A stretch of DNA of 64,000 nucleotides, taken from the NCBI GenBank assembly GCA_963741755.1, contig CAVUJG010000004.1:124001-188000 (forward strand). The letters are read 5' to 3'. A program made the position numbers and the translations under genes. This document shows positions 50,233 to 59,591 of this stretch, piece by piece. How positions within the stretch are numbered: position 1 is the stretch's first letter; the number at the start of each line of letters is the position of its first letter. The stretch is from Sva-07 sp963741755 (GTDB lineage Bacteria; Actinomycetota; Acidimicrobiia; Acidimicrobiales; Ilumatobacteraceae). The notes under the pieces are model-generated. The model did not search any database. It worked only from the letters and a program-made list of their open reading frames with translations, and was not told where the DNA came from.

Positions 50233-52507
50233 ATGGAGCCAGGAGATTTCGAAGGAGTCGCGGGGCGGACGCTCGACGAGTCGACACCGTGGTGGCCGCC
50301 GTTGCCCAGTGCACCCCCGGATGCCCCGAATGTCGTGGTCGTGCTGCTCGACGACGTCGGCTACGCCCAATTCGGCTGCTACGGCTCGGACATCGCAACG
50401 CCCACGTTCGACCGCATCGCCGCCGACGGCCTGCGCTACAGCAACTTCCACACCACCGCACTCTGCTCACCCACTCGAGCTGCCCTGCTGACCGGTCGCA
50501 ACCACCACGCCAGCGGCGTCGGGCGAATCGTCGAGTTCGCCTCGGGCTACCCCGGCTACGACGCCACGATGCCGATGTCGAACGGCATGATCTCCGAGAT
50601 CCTCGTGCGCAACGGGTATGCGACGTTCTGCCTGGGCAAGTGGCACCTCGCTCCCGCCGGCGACACGGTGATGGGCGGTCCGCGCGAGCGTTGGCCGCTC
50701 GGTCGAGGGTTCCAGCGCTTCTACGGGTTCCTGGCGGGCGAGACCGACCAGTACTTCCCCGACCTGATCGCCGACAACCACCAGGTCGATCCTCCGCGGT
50801 CACCGCAGGAGGGTTACCACCTCACCGAAGACCTTGCCGACACTGCGATCGCCTACGTCGACGACCTGCGCGCCGCAGCACCCGACAAACCGTTCTTCAT
50901 GTGGTTCGCCCCCGGCGCGTGCCACGCCCCCCATCAGGCGCCTGCCGACTACATCGAGCGCTACCGCGGCAAGTTCGACCAGGGCTGGGACTCATGGCGA
51001 GACGAGGTGTTCGAGCGCCAGACCGCCTCGGGGCTCCTGCCCGCCGGCACGACGAACACCGAGCGCCCCGCGTGGGTGGCAGCATGGGACTCGCTGCCAC
51101 CCGAGCAGCAGCGGCTGTACGCCCGGATGATGGAGGTGTACGCCGGCTTCCTCGAACACACCGACGCCCAGGTCGGCCGCGTGCTCGACCACCTCGATGC
51201 GCTCGGCGAACTCGACAACACCATCGTCGTGGTGATGAGCGACAACGGCGCGAGCGCCGAGGGTGGTCCACAGGGATCGTTCAACGAGCTCTACTTCTTC
51301 AATGGCGTCCCGGAGGATCTCGACGAGAACCTGCGGCGCATCGACGAACTCGGTGGTCCCGACGCGCACAACCACTATCCGTGGGGCTGGGCCTGGGCCG
51401 GCAACACGCCGTTCAAACGGTGGAAGCGCGAGACGCACGAGGGCGGCGTCGCCGACCCGCTGCTCATCGCCTGGCCCGCCCGTCTGCGACAGACCGCGGA
51501 GACCCGGGGCCAGTACGTGCACGCCGTCGACCTGACCCCGACGCTGCTCGACGTGATCGGCATCGAACCGCCCGAAGTGATCGCAGGCGTGACGCAGCAG
51601 CCCTTCGACGGCGTCAGCTTCGCCCACACCCTCGACGACATCGCGGCGCCCACTCACCACACCACGCAGTACTACGAGATGTTCGGCTCGCGGGCGCTGT
51701 ATCACGACGGTTGGAAAGCGGTCGCGTACCACCCGCTCGCCATGTCCGCCTACGACGGCACCGACCCACACCGTCCGTTCGACGAGGACGAATGGGAGCT
51801 GTACCACCTCGCCGAGGACTTCTCCGAGAGCAACGACCTCGCTGCAGCCCGCCCCGACAAGCTCGCCGAACTGCAAGCGCTGTGGTGGCGAGAAGCCGAG
51901 ACCAACCAGGTGCTGCCACTCACCAACCAGCCCGGCCGTCACTCCGACCAGCGGTACCGCCGCGACCGCTACGAGTTCCGACCCGGCATCGGCACGTTGC
52001 CGGAGACCGTGGCCCCCAACCTGCGCAACCGGGCCTGGACGATCTCGGCACCGATCGACAACACGGCTGGCTCCGCATCAGGTGTGATCGTTGCGCATGG
52101 CAGCTCTGCGTGCGGCTACGCCCTGTACGTGAAGGATCAGACCCTGCACTACGTGCACAATTTCGTCGGCACCAGGCTGACCACCGTGTCTGCCACTCGG
52201 AGCCTGCCCGCGAGCAACGTCACGATCTCGTGCTCGTTCGAGCCCGACGGCATGCACCGAGGAACGATCAGCATTGCGCTACGACGACGAGCTCGTGGCG
52301 ACAGGTCACCTCGACGAAACGGTGCCGATCACCTTCGGCGTCGCCGGATTCAGCGTCGGCCACCAGCGCGGACGGGCGGTCACCACCGCCTACGAGGCAC
52401 CGTTCACGTTCACGCCGGGCCGACTCGGCACGGTCACGATCGACGCTGCGGGACGCGCCTACCGCAATCCGACCGCCGAGGTGAACGCTCAGATCGCCAT
52501 GCAATAG
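50233..52507 (+). pseudogene. sulfatase (arylsulfatase-type), one frameshift near the C-terminus
   Basis: A type-I sulfatase of about 757 aa once corrected. The formylglycine site is C78-S-P-T-R82, within FHTTALCSPTRAALLTGRNHH. Metal ligands are in VVLLDDVGYAQFGCYG, and VMSDNGASAEGG and NTPFKRWKRETHEGGVADPLLIAWP complete the active site. Near 52273 the frame breaks in the C-terminal beta domain: GMHRGTIS continues as LRYDDELVATGHLDETVPITFGVAGFSVG only if one extra A in AGCATTG is removed. The catalytic domain is intact either way. It begins 4 nt after the ligase stop, making it the third gene of the TetR-controlled unit. It would remove sulfate from an aromatic or sterol sulfate before or after the P450 step; the substrate is inferred only. 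Confidence 0.85.
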
Positions 52508-52567
52508 AAGCCGACACGGGTCGCCGCGTTCAGCAGGACGTGATGGTCCTGACCGACGCCCGATCGG

Positions 52568-52573
52568 TACGGT
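52568..52573 (+). promoter_or_regulatory. -10 box of the ThrE-like gene
   Basis: TACGGT ends 7 nt before GTG 52581 without a ribosome site, predicting a leaderless transcript. Confidence 0.35.
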
Positions 52574-52580
52574 CGTCGCC

Positions 52581-54299
52581 GTGTCGCTCCTTGCTGCTCT
52601 GACGCTGGCCGGCGCACTCACGCTCCCGTCGCCTCTCGCTGCTGTGCTGCCCGACGTTCCGGTCGACTCCGCACCGACCACGACGACACCTGCGTCCGAA
52701 CCCGTTCCGGCTGCATCCCGGCCCGGCAGCCCCATCACGACCGAACCCGACACGACGTCGACAGTCACATCGGAACCTGTCACGTCGTCGCCCGAGATCG
52801 CGCCGCCAACAGGAAGCGACGTCACCGACGACACGACGGCTGACGCAGTGGTGTTCCGGCCGGGAGCGCAGCCCAGCGTGCGGAGTTCCGACATCCCCGT
52901 CGGATCGATCGTGCTTGCGGTGCTCGTGCTCGCGGCCGTCGGATTGGCGTCGTACGTGCTCGTTCGGCGCCGACCGACGATCCTTGAGCCGGCGGAGCAA
53001 ACCGACGCGCAACCTCCCGATGCGCCGACCGCGGTCGTCCCGCAGCGAGCTGCGGGCGACACTGCCACGCTGGACTTCCTGGTCGGTCTCGGCCAGGCAC
53101 TGATCGACGCCGGCGATGCCGTGAGCCACGTCGAGACGACACTGCGAGCGGTCGCTCGGGTCAATGGCCTCGACGGCATCGGCCTCATCGTGTTGCCAAC
53201 GGCGTTGATGGTGTCGGTACCGAACGCTGACGACGTCATCACCGAGGTCAGCGTTGCGGGTCGCGCGCCACTGCGGCTCGATCAGGTCGACGACGTGCTC
53301 ACGCTCGTGCAGGAGGCCGAGCGAGGCGCCGTCGATGCGCTCGAAGGCCAACGGCGGCTGGAGGAGATCCGATCTTCGCCGTCACCGTATTCCCGCCGAA
53401 TCTCGGTCGTCGGCTACATCTGCTCGACGGTCGGGCTCGCCGCGATTCTCCGAGCGCCTGCCTTGGAGTTGGCGCTCGCTGCCGTGCTCGGCTTGGTCAT
53501 CGGAGAGCTGCGGTTGTCGACCCGACGACTCAGCTCGTCGTATCAACCCTTCGTGCCGCTGATCGCTGCGGCGGCGGTGTCGACGTCGGTGTACTCACTC
53601 GGCCGAGTGATCAGCGATCTCGAAACGTTTCCGCTGCTGATCGCGCCGCTGATCACGTTCCTGCCTGGCGCCCTGCTGACCATCGGGGTGCTCGAGCTGG
53701 CCACCGGGCAGAACGTTTCCGGAGCGTCACGGCTTGCTGCCGGGGCAATGCAACTGATCCTGCTCGCGCTCGGTCTGGTGGCAGGCAGCGAACTCGTCGG
53801 CGTGCCATCCGGTGACCTCGGCAGCAGCATCGGTGGGCCCGTCGGAGTGTTCGTGCCCTGGATCGGCGTCGCGGTGTTCGGTGTGGGCGTCGTGTGGTTC
53901 AACGGTGCACGGCCATCGGCTCGCATCTGGATCCTGCTCGTGCTCTACGTGGCCTACGCCGGCCAGGTCGTCGGCGGCCTGTTCTTCGGGAGCGCCCTGT
54001 CGTCGTTCTTCGGGGCGCTGGCGATGACGCCGGTCGCCCTCCTCGCCGCTCGTCAACGCTCCGGACCGACGCCGCTCGTGATGTTCCTTCCAGGTTTCTG
54101 GATCCTCGTGCCGGGCGCCCTGGGGCTCGATGGTGTGACGCGGATTCTCGGAGGCGGCCCCGGAAGTGGGGCGGGAGCACTGATCACCACGATGACCTCG
54201 ATGGTCGGCATCTCGCTCGGGATCCTCCTCGGTCTCGTCCTCGTTGCCAGCGATCCCGAGCGCCCGTGGGCGCAGGCGCAGGACCGCACCACGGACTGA
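52581..54299 (+). CDS. threonine/serine exporter (ThrE) family protein with extra N-terminal region
   Basis: A 572-aa membrane protein. The last 420 residues match the ThrE family: a DUF1212 half (TLDFLVGLGQALIDAGDAVSHVETTLRAVARVNGLDGIGLIVLPTALMVSVPNA) and a DUF3815 half, with about ten helices in total. The N-terminal 150 residues are unusual: a signal-type helix (LLAALTLAGALTLPSPLAAVLP), a roughly 85-residue Thr/Ser/Pro/Glu-rich outside segment, and a second helix (SIVLAVLVLAAVGLASYVLV). ThrE exports threonine and serine in Corynebacterium; here that substrate is plausible because hom and thrC lie 4-5 kb away. GTG 52581. Confidence 0.85.
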   Translation: MSLLAALTLAGALTLPSPLAAVLPDVPVDSAPTTTTPASEPVPAASRPGSPITTEPDTTSTVTSEPVTSSPEIAPPTGSDVTDDTTADAVVFRPGAQPSVRSSDIPVGSIVLAVLVLAAVGLASYVLVRRRPTILEPAEQTDAQPPDAPTAVVPQRAAGDTATLDFLVGLGQALIDAGDAVSHVETTLRAVARVNGLDGIGLIVLPTALMVSVPNADDVITEVSVAGRAPLRLDQVDDVLTLVQEAERGAVDALEGQRRLEEIRSSPSPYSRRISVVGYICSTVGLAAILRAPALELALAAVLGLVIGELRLSTRRLSSSYQPFVPLIAAAAVSTSVYSLGRVISDLETFPLLIAPLITFLPGALLTIGVLELATGQNVSGASRLAAGAMQLILLALGLVAGSELVGVPSGDLGSSIGGPVGVFVPWIGVAVFGVGVVWFNGARPSARIWILLVLYVAYAGQVVGGLFFGSALSSFFGALAMTPVALLAARQRSGPTPLVMFLPGFWILVPGALGLDGVTRILGGGPGSGAGALITTMTSMVGISLGILLGLVLVASDPERPWAQAQDRTTD

Positions 54300-54303
54300 A
54301 CGA

Positions 54304-54414
54304 TCACCAGCTCGTGGACTCGTCGGCGGTGGTTGGGTCGCCCAGCTCATGGATGGCATCGTTCTTGACCATGAAGTCCCTGGTCGAGATGGTCGTGTGA
54401 GTCCGAGCCCCCAT
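54304..54414 (-). CDS. possible 36-aa peptide antisense to the argS upstream region
   Basis: A short frame (MGARTHTTISTRDFMVKND onward to DESTSW, then TGA) in the 134-bp gap between the ThrE-like gene and argS. Its composition looks protein-like, but no ribosome binding site or family is evident. Reported only as a candidate. Confidence 0.2.
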   Translation of the reverse strand: MGARTHTTISTRDFMVKNDAIHELGDPTTADESTSW

Positions 54415-54433
54415 CCGGCAGACTGGTGCGACC

Positions 54434-56172
54434 ATGTCGGATCCCCTCGCCACGATCACGAACTTGCTCGCTCCGGTCTTCGCCGACTTGAACGGCGGCG
54501 AGCCGTCGGATCCCACGGTGCGTCCTTCGGATCGGGCCGACGCCCAGATCAACGGTGCGCTCCCACTGGCAAAGCGGATCGGTGCGAACCCACGCGACCT
54601 GGCCCAGCAGCTCCTCGACTCTGGCGCCCTCGACGGCGTGGCGAGTGTCCTCGAAGTCGCCGGGCCTGGTTTCGTCAACGTCACCTTCTCGCCCGAGTTC
54701 CTCGCCGTTCATCTCGCCGAGGTCGCCGGCGACGACCGACTCGGCGTCGTCGCGGCGAGCGAGGTCCAAGACCGTGGTCGTCGACTATTCGGCGCCGAAC
54801 GTGGCGAAGGAGATGCACGTCGGGCACCTGCGCTCGACCGTGATCGGCGACTCGCTCGTGCGCCTGATGGAGTTCCTCGGGCACCGTGTGGTCCGCGAGA
54901 ACCACATCGGCGACTGGGGCCGGCCGTTCGGGATGTTGATCGAGCATCTGCTCGACCTCGGCGAAGACGTCGCTGCCGTCGGGCTCACCCAGGGCGACCT
55001 CGACGGCTTCTACAAGCAGGCCAACGCCAAGTTCGCCGAGTCCGAGGAGTTCCAGGAACGCGCCCGTCGAACGCGTCGTGCTGCTGCAGGGCGGCGACCC
55101 GGAGACCACGCGGCTCTGGCAGCGGCTCGTCGAGATGTCGACCGCTTACTTCAACGAGGTCTACGCGAAGCTCGGCGTCCTGCTCACCGACGACGACCTC
55201 GCCGGCGAGAGCATGTATCAGCCGCTGATGGGTGCCGACGCGTCGAGCGTCTCGACGCCGCGGGACCTCCTCGTCGACGACGACGGCGCCAGGGTGGTCT
55301 TCCCGCCCGGCTTCGAGAACCGCGACGGCGACCCGCTGCCGCTGATCATCCAGGCCCGCACCGGCGGATTCAACTACGCGACGAGCGATCTCAGCTGTGT
55401 GATCGACCGGGTCGAGCGTCTCGGCGCTGACCTGATGCTCTACGTGGTGGGTGCCCCGCAGGCGCAGCATCTGCAGATGGTGTGGAAGGTCGTGCGAGAT
55501 GGCCGGCTGGCTCGCACCGCCGGTCGAGGCTGTGCACATCGGGTTCGGCAACGTGCTCGGCGACCGACCGCAAGATGTTGCGGAGCCGGTCCGGCGACTC
55601 GGTGAAGCTGGTCGACCTCCTCGACGAAGCGATCGACCGCGCCGACGCCGCGATCGCCGAGAAGAACGCCGACCTCGACGGCGACGAGCGGGCTCGGGTC
55701 GTCGCGGATGATCGGCATCGGCGCCGTGAAGTATGCGGATCTGTCGACCGACCGGGTGAAGGACTACGTGTTCGACCTCGATCGGATGGTGTCGTTCGAC
55801 GGCAACACCGGGCCGTACCTCCAATACGCACATGCTCGGATCTGCTCGATCTTCCGGCGCGCCGACATCGACCGTGCATCGGTGCGCAGTTTCTCGATCA
55901 CCGTCGATGCGCCGCAGGAGCGCGCACTGGCGTTGCGACTGCTCGCATATCCGACCGCGATCGACACGACGCTCGAGACCTACAGCCCCCACAAGCTGTG
56001 CACCTACGTCTACGACCTCGCCACCGATTTCACCGCGTTCTACGAACACTGTCCGGTGCTCAAGGCCGACGAACCGCTGCGCTCCAGCCGCCTCGCGCTC
56101 GCCGATCTCACCGCACGCGTGCTCGCCCACGCGCTCGGCCTGCTCGGCATCGACGCCCCGGAGCAGATGTGA
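54434..56172 (+). pseudogene. argS: arginyl-tRNA synthetase, five frameshifts
   Basis: ArgRS charges tRNA-Arg in translation and is normally essential. The whole enzyme is present in pieces: N-terminal domain MSDPLATITNLLAPVFADLNGG; KTVVVDYSAPNVAKEMHVGHLRSTVIGDSLVRLMEFLGH with the HIGH-type HVGH; LLQGGDPETTRLWQRLVEMS; ATSDLSCVIDRVERLGADLMLYVVGAPQAQHLQMVWK; KMLRSRSGDSVKLVDLLDEAID, the KMSKS-equivalent; and the anticodon-binding domain IGIGAVKYADLSTDRVKDYVFDLD to DAPEQM. The frame changes near 54762, 55064, 55492, 55562 and 55702. One extra base at each site explains all five and gives a clean 577-aa frame, the normal length. Insertion errors in the sequence are far more likely than real decay. 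Start ATG 54434. Confidence 0.9.
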
Positions 56173-56207
56173 CCGTGACCTCCCCACCGCCCCCCACGCC
56201 GTCACTC

Positions 56208-56259
56208 CGTTTGCGTTGCATTCTGGATGGGACGGGTCATCCGAATCTGCACGCAAACG
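56208..56259. repeat. palindromic intergenic repeat, family C copy 1
   Basis: An imperfect palindrome with ends CGTTTGCG and CGCAAACG and inner pairing GGATG/CATCC around a GGACGGGT centre. It lies directly after argS. Confidence 0.85.
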
Positions 56260-56279
56260 TAAGAGCACCGGTCCAGACC

Positions 56280-56332
56280 CGTTTGCGCACAGTTTTGGCT
56301 GGGACGGGTCAGCCAGAATCTGCACGCAAACG
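56280..56332. repeat. palindromic intergenic repeat, family C copy 2
   Basis: Same ends and GGGACGGGTC centre as copy 1. The inner stem has changed to TGGCT/AGCCA, a compensated (both-arm) change that argues the hairpin itself is conserved. Confidence 0.85.
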
Positions 56333-56363
56333 TGGTTGGCGGGCTGGTTGGAGGAGTGCTGGC

Positions 56364-57642
56364 GTGAGTGCGATTGCTCGGCGGTTGCTGCCGGATACGG
56401 CGACGGTTGGCCACGACGGCTGGCTCGAGGTCGGTGGTGTGTCGATCGAGGCGCTGGCTGAGGACTACGGCACGCCGCTGTTCGTCTACGACGAAACCCA
56501 CCTGCGTCGCACGCTGCCGGGAGGCGGTCGCTGCGTTCGGTCCCGAGCGCGTCATCTATGCCACCAAGGCCTTCTTGTGCCGGGCGATGGCCAAGCTCGC
56601 ATACGACGAGGGACTGTTGCTCGACGTTGCGACGGGAGGCGAACTCCACGTGGCGCTGTCGGCTGGTGTCCCGGCCGGCGCGTGCACGCTCCACGGCAAC
56701 AACAAGTCGGGCGACGAACTGCGCCAGGCCATCGAAGCCGAGGTGCGTTACATCGTCGTCGACTCCTTCGACGAACTCGATCGTCTCGACGTCCTCGCAG
56801 CGGCCGGGGTCGGCCCGCCGCCGCGTGTCGTGCTGCGGATCACCCCTGGTGTCCACGCACACACCCACGAGTTCATCGCCACCGGGCAGGACGATTCGAA
56901 GTTCGGCTTCAACCTCGCCAACGGCGATGCGCTGCGTGCGGTCGATCACGCCCGCCGGTCGTCGGCGATGGAGTTGGTCGGGTTGCACTGCCACATCGGC
57001 TCGAACGTGTTCGAAGCGTCGTCGTTCGCGAAGGCCGCCGAGGTGATGGCCGACTTCGCCGTGCCCCTCGATCTTCCGGAGCTGATCCTCGGGGGCGGTC
57101 TCGGCGTTGCGTACGTGGAGGGTGAGGAAGCACCGACGATCGGCCAGTGGGGGAGCGTGTTGCTCGACGCCTGCGACGCGCTCGGCGTGCGGTCGCGAGT
57201 GAGCGTCGAGCCGGGCCGCGCGATCGTGGCGTCGGCGGCGATGACGGTGTACACCGTCGGCACGTTCAAGGAGATCCCGGGCGTGCGAACCTACGTCGCC
57301 GTCGACGGTGGGATGAGCGACAACCCCCGCCCGGTGCTCTACGGCTCGGGCTACGAATCGTTCCTGCCCCGCGCGGTCGATGCCGAACGCGACCTCACCG
57401 TTCGCCTCGTCGGCAAGCACTGCGAATCCGGTGACGTGCTTGCCTTTGCGGCGCAGGTCCCGTCCGACCTCGCCGTCGGCGACCTCCTGGCGATGCCGGT
57501 GACCGGTGCGTATGGTCATTCGATGGGCTCGAATTACAACAAGATCACCCGACCGCCGGTGGTGTTCGTCGCCGACGGCCATGCCCGCCTCGTGGTGCGC
57601 CGCGAAACCTTCGACGACCTCCTCGCCACCGATCTCGGTTGA
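56364..57642 (+). pseudogene. lysA: diaminopimelate decarboxylase, one frameshift
   Basis: LysA decarboxylates meso-diaminopimelate to lysine with PLP. From GTG 56364 (GGAGG upstream) the N-terminus reads VSAIARRLLPDTATVGHDGWLEVGGVSIEALAEDYGTPLFVYDETHLRRT. Near 56514 one extra C shifts the frame, after which CREAVAAFGPERVIYATKAFLC (PLP-binding Lys in YATKAF) continues normally. Later motifs are LHCHIGSNVF, LGGGLGVAY, EPGRAIVASAAMTVYTVG and HCESGDVLAF. Corrected length is 425 aa, usual for the family. It is grouped with hom and thrC, forming an aspartate-family amino-acid block. The break is very probably a sequence insertion. Confidence 0.9.
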
Positions 57643-57643
57643 A

Positions 57644-57649
57644 TACGCT
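57644..57649 (+). promoter_or_regulatory. -10 box of the PemK-like gene
   Basis: TACGCT begins 2 bp after the lysA stop and ends 7 nt before ATG 57657, so this gene may have its own leaderless promoter. Confidence 0.35.
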
Positions 57650-57656
57650 TCGGCGA

Positions 57657-58145
57657 ATGGCCAACAATCGTCGTCTCATCGCTGGGCTGATCGCCGCCGG
57701 CCTCGCGCTGTTCAAGGAGCGCGACCGGTTTGCAGGCAAGACCCGCAAGGAGTCGGCGCCCACGACTCGTCGCGTCGCGACGGGCACACGTGTCGAGTAC
57801 TCGCCGGACCTCGACGGCGACGCCGATCCGGGCGAGGTCGTGTGGACGTGGGTGCCGTACGAGGACGATCCGACCAAGGGCAAGGATCGGCCGGTCGTGA
57901 TCATCGGGCGATCGGGCAGCGACCTCGCTGGCGTGCCACTCACCTCGAAGAACAGGGGCCACGGTGCCGTCTCGGTCGGCACGGGCGGATGGGATCGCGG
58001 CGGACGGCCGAGCTACGCCAAGGTCGACCAGCTGATCGTCGTCCGGGAACGTGACGTTCGCCGAGAAGGCTCGGTGCTCGATCGTCAGCGCTTCGACGCC
58101 GTCGTTGCCGGCGTCGGCGAACACCACGACCTGATCACCAGCTGA
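57657..58145 (+). CDS. PemK/MazF-like family protein
   Basis: A 162-aa protein with a basic N-terminal helix (ANNRRLIAGLIAAGLALFKERDRFAGKTRKE) followed by a PemK/MazF-type beta barrel: VEYSPDLDGDADPGEVVWTWVPYEDDPTKGKDRPVVIIGRSG, then VSVGTGGWDRGGRPSYAKVDQLIVVRERDVRREGSVLDRQRFDAVVAGV. True MazF toxins are mRNA interferases of about 110 aa. This longer actinobacterial form often stands without an antitoxin, and no antitoxin gene is adjacent here, so toxicity should not be assumed. ATG 57657. Confidence 0.6.
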   Translation: MANNRRLIAGLIAAGLALFKERDRFAGKTRKESAPTTRRVATGTRVEYSPDLDGDADPGEVVWTWVPYEDDPTKGKDRPVVIIGRSGSDLAGVPLTSKNRGHGAVSVGTGGWDRGGRPSYAKVDQLIVVRERDVRREGSVLDRQRFDAVVAGVGEHHDLITS

Positions 58146-58156
58146 CCTGCGCTCAC

Positions 58157-58209
58157 CGTTTGCGCACATTTGCGGATGGGGCGGTCCATCCGAAATTCGC
58201 ACGCAAACG
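58157..58209. repeat. palindromic intergenic repeat, family C copy 3
   Basis: Ends CGTTTGCG/CGCAAACG and inner GGATG/CATCC around a GGGCGGTC centre; the third member of the family, between the PemK-like gene and hom. Confidence 0.85.
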
Positions 58210-58264
58210 CAAATGTGGCGGGTCATGTCGCCGAAACAGCAGGGGGCGACGACGGCCGATCCCG

Positions 58265-58270
58265 TAACCT
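58265..58270 (+). promoter_or_regulatory. -10 box of hom
   Basis: TAACCT ends 7 nt before GTG 58278 with no ribosome site; a leaderless hom-thrC transcript is predicted. Confidence 0.4.
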
Positions 58271-58277
58271 CCACCTC

Positions 58278-59588
58278 GTGACGAGCAACCCGCAAACGGT
58301 CAGGATCGGCGTCCTCGGATGCGGCAACGTCGGGGCTGCGTTCGTGCAGCTCGTCGAGGCGCAGGCAGACGTCGTCGAGCGGCGCACCGGCCTTCGCCTC
58401 GAGGTCACCCGTGTCGCCGTGCGCAACCTGTCGGCACCACGTGAGGTCGAACTCGCCGATGGTGTGCTCACCCGCGATGCGCACGCCCTGGTGGCCGATC
58501 CGGAGATCGACCTGGTCGTCGAAGCGATCGGTGGCATCGAGCCGGCGCGTGAGTTGATCCTCGACGCACTCGCCAACGGCAAGCCGGTCGTCACCGCCAA
58601 CAAGGAACTGCTCGCCAACGTCGGCGCCGAGCTCTACGCCGCTGCCGACGCCGCCGGGCGCGATCTGCTCTTCGAGGCCGCTGTGGCCGGCGGTATCCCC
58701 ATCATGCGGGCGCTGCGCGAGAGCCTCCACGGCGAGCCGATCAGCCGAGTCCTCGGCATCATCAACGGCACCACGAACTTCATCCTCACGAAGATGACCG
58801 ACGCCGTCGCTGGTGGAGGAGAGGCCGACTATGCAACGGCGCTCGCCGAGGCGCAGCGCCTCGGGTTCGCCGAACGTGACCCGACCGCAGATGTCGAAGG
58901 TTTCGACGCCGGTGCCAAGGCGGCGATCATCGCCACGGTCGCGTTCGGCGCCAAGGTCGTCGCCGGCGACGTGTACCACGAAGGCATCAGCCGGATCACC
59001 GGCGCCGAGATCGCGATCGCGCATCGACTCGGCTACGTCGTCAAGCTGCTCGGGATCGTCGAACGCGACGCCGCGTCGGGCGAGATCAGCGTGCGCGTCC
59101 ACCCGGCGATGGTTCCGATCCATCATCCGCTCGCGTCGGTGCGCGACAGCTTCAACGCCGTGTTCGTCGAAGGCGGCTTCGTCGATTCGCTGATGTTCTA
59201 CGGACGTGGCGCCGGTGGCGCACCGACCGCGAGCGCAGTCTTCGGCGATGTCGTCGACGCAGCGATCAACCTCCGCAACGGCACCCACGGATCGCTCGGC
59301 GTGCTCGATCGGGTCACCGTTCGGCCGATCGACGAGACCTCGGCCGAGTACCTGCTCGGCCTCGACGTCGCCGACAAGCCGGGTGTGCTGCACGCGGTCA
59401 CCGGCGTGTTCGCCGCGCACGGGGTGAGCATCCGTGTCGCCGAGCAGGAGGGCAACGGCCCCGACGCCCGATTGGTGTTCATCACTCATTCAGCTCGCGA
59501 GTCCGATGTCCAGGCAACCGTACGTGAGCTGCGCGAACTCGATGTCGTGCGCAACGTCGGTGGTCTCCTCCGTGTGATCGGCGACTGA
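58278..59588 (+). CDS. hom: homoserine dehydrogenase
   Basis: A 436-aa NAD(P)-dependent enzyme that reduces aspartate semialdehyde to homoserine. The Rossmann motif is IGVLGCGNVGAAF at the start. The catalytic domain has VVTANKELLANVG, FEAAVAGGIPIMRALRESLHGEPISRVLGIINGTTNFILTKM (signature) and RDPTADVEGFDAGAKAAIIA with the catalytic Lys/Asp. A C-terminal ACT domain (about residues 355-430, DKPGVLHAVTGVFAAHGVSIRVAEQEG) would mediate threonine feedback. It is followed by thrC after 3 nt, and lysA lies two genes upstream. GTG 58278. Confidence 0.97.
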   Translation: MTSNPQTVRIGVLGCGNVGAAFVQLVEAQADVVERRTGLRLEVTRVAVRNLSAPREVELADGVLTRDAHALVADPEIDLVVEAIGGIEPARELILDALANGKPVVTANKELLANVGAELYAAADAAGRDLLFEAAVAGGIPIMRALRESLHGEPISRVLGIINGTTNFILTKMTDAVAGGGEADYATALAEAQRLGFAERDPTADVEGFDAGAKAAIIATVAFGAKVVAGDVYHEGISRITGAEIAIAHRLGYVVKLLGIVERDAASGEISVRVHPAMVPIHHPLASVRDSFNAVFVEGGFVDSLMFYGRGAGGAPTASAVFGDVVDAAINLRNGTHGSLGVLDRVTVRPIDETSAEYLLGLDVADKPGVLHAVTGVFAAHGVSIRVAEQEGNGPDARLVFITHSARESDVQATVRELRELDVVRNVGGLLRVIGD

Positions 59589-59591
59589 GCC

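Noticed and set aside
54434..56172. Programmed ribosomal frameshifting in argS
   Set aside because: Five sites in one gene with no shared slippery motif, and the same pattern in unrelated genes; insertion errors are simpler.
56173..58277. Lysine or threonine riboswitch upstream of lysA or hom
   Set aside because: The spaces hold only the family C palindromes and a leaderless-type promoter; no room or conserved core for a riboswitch.
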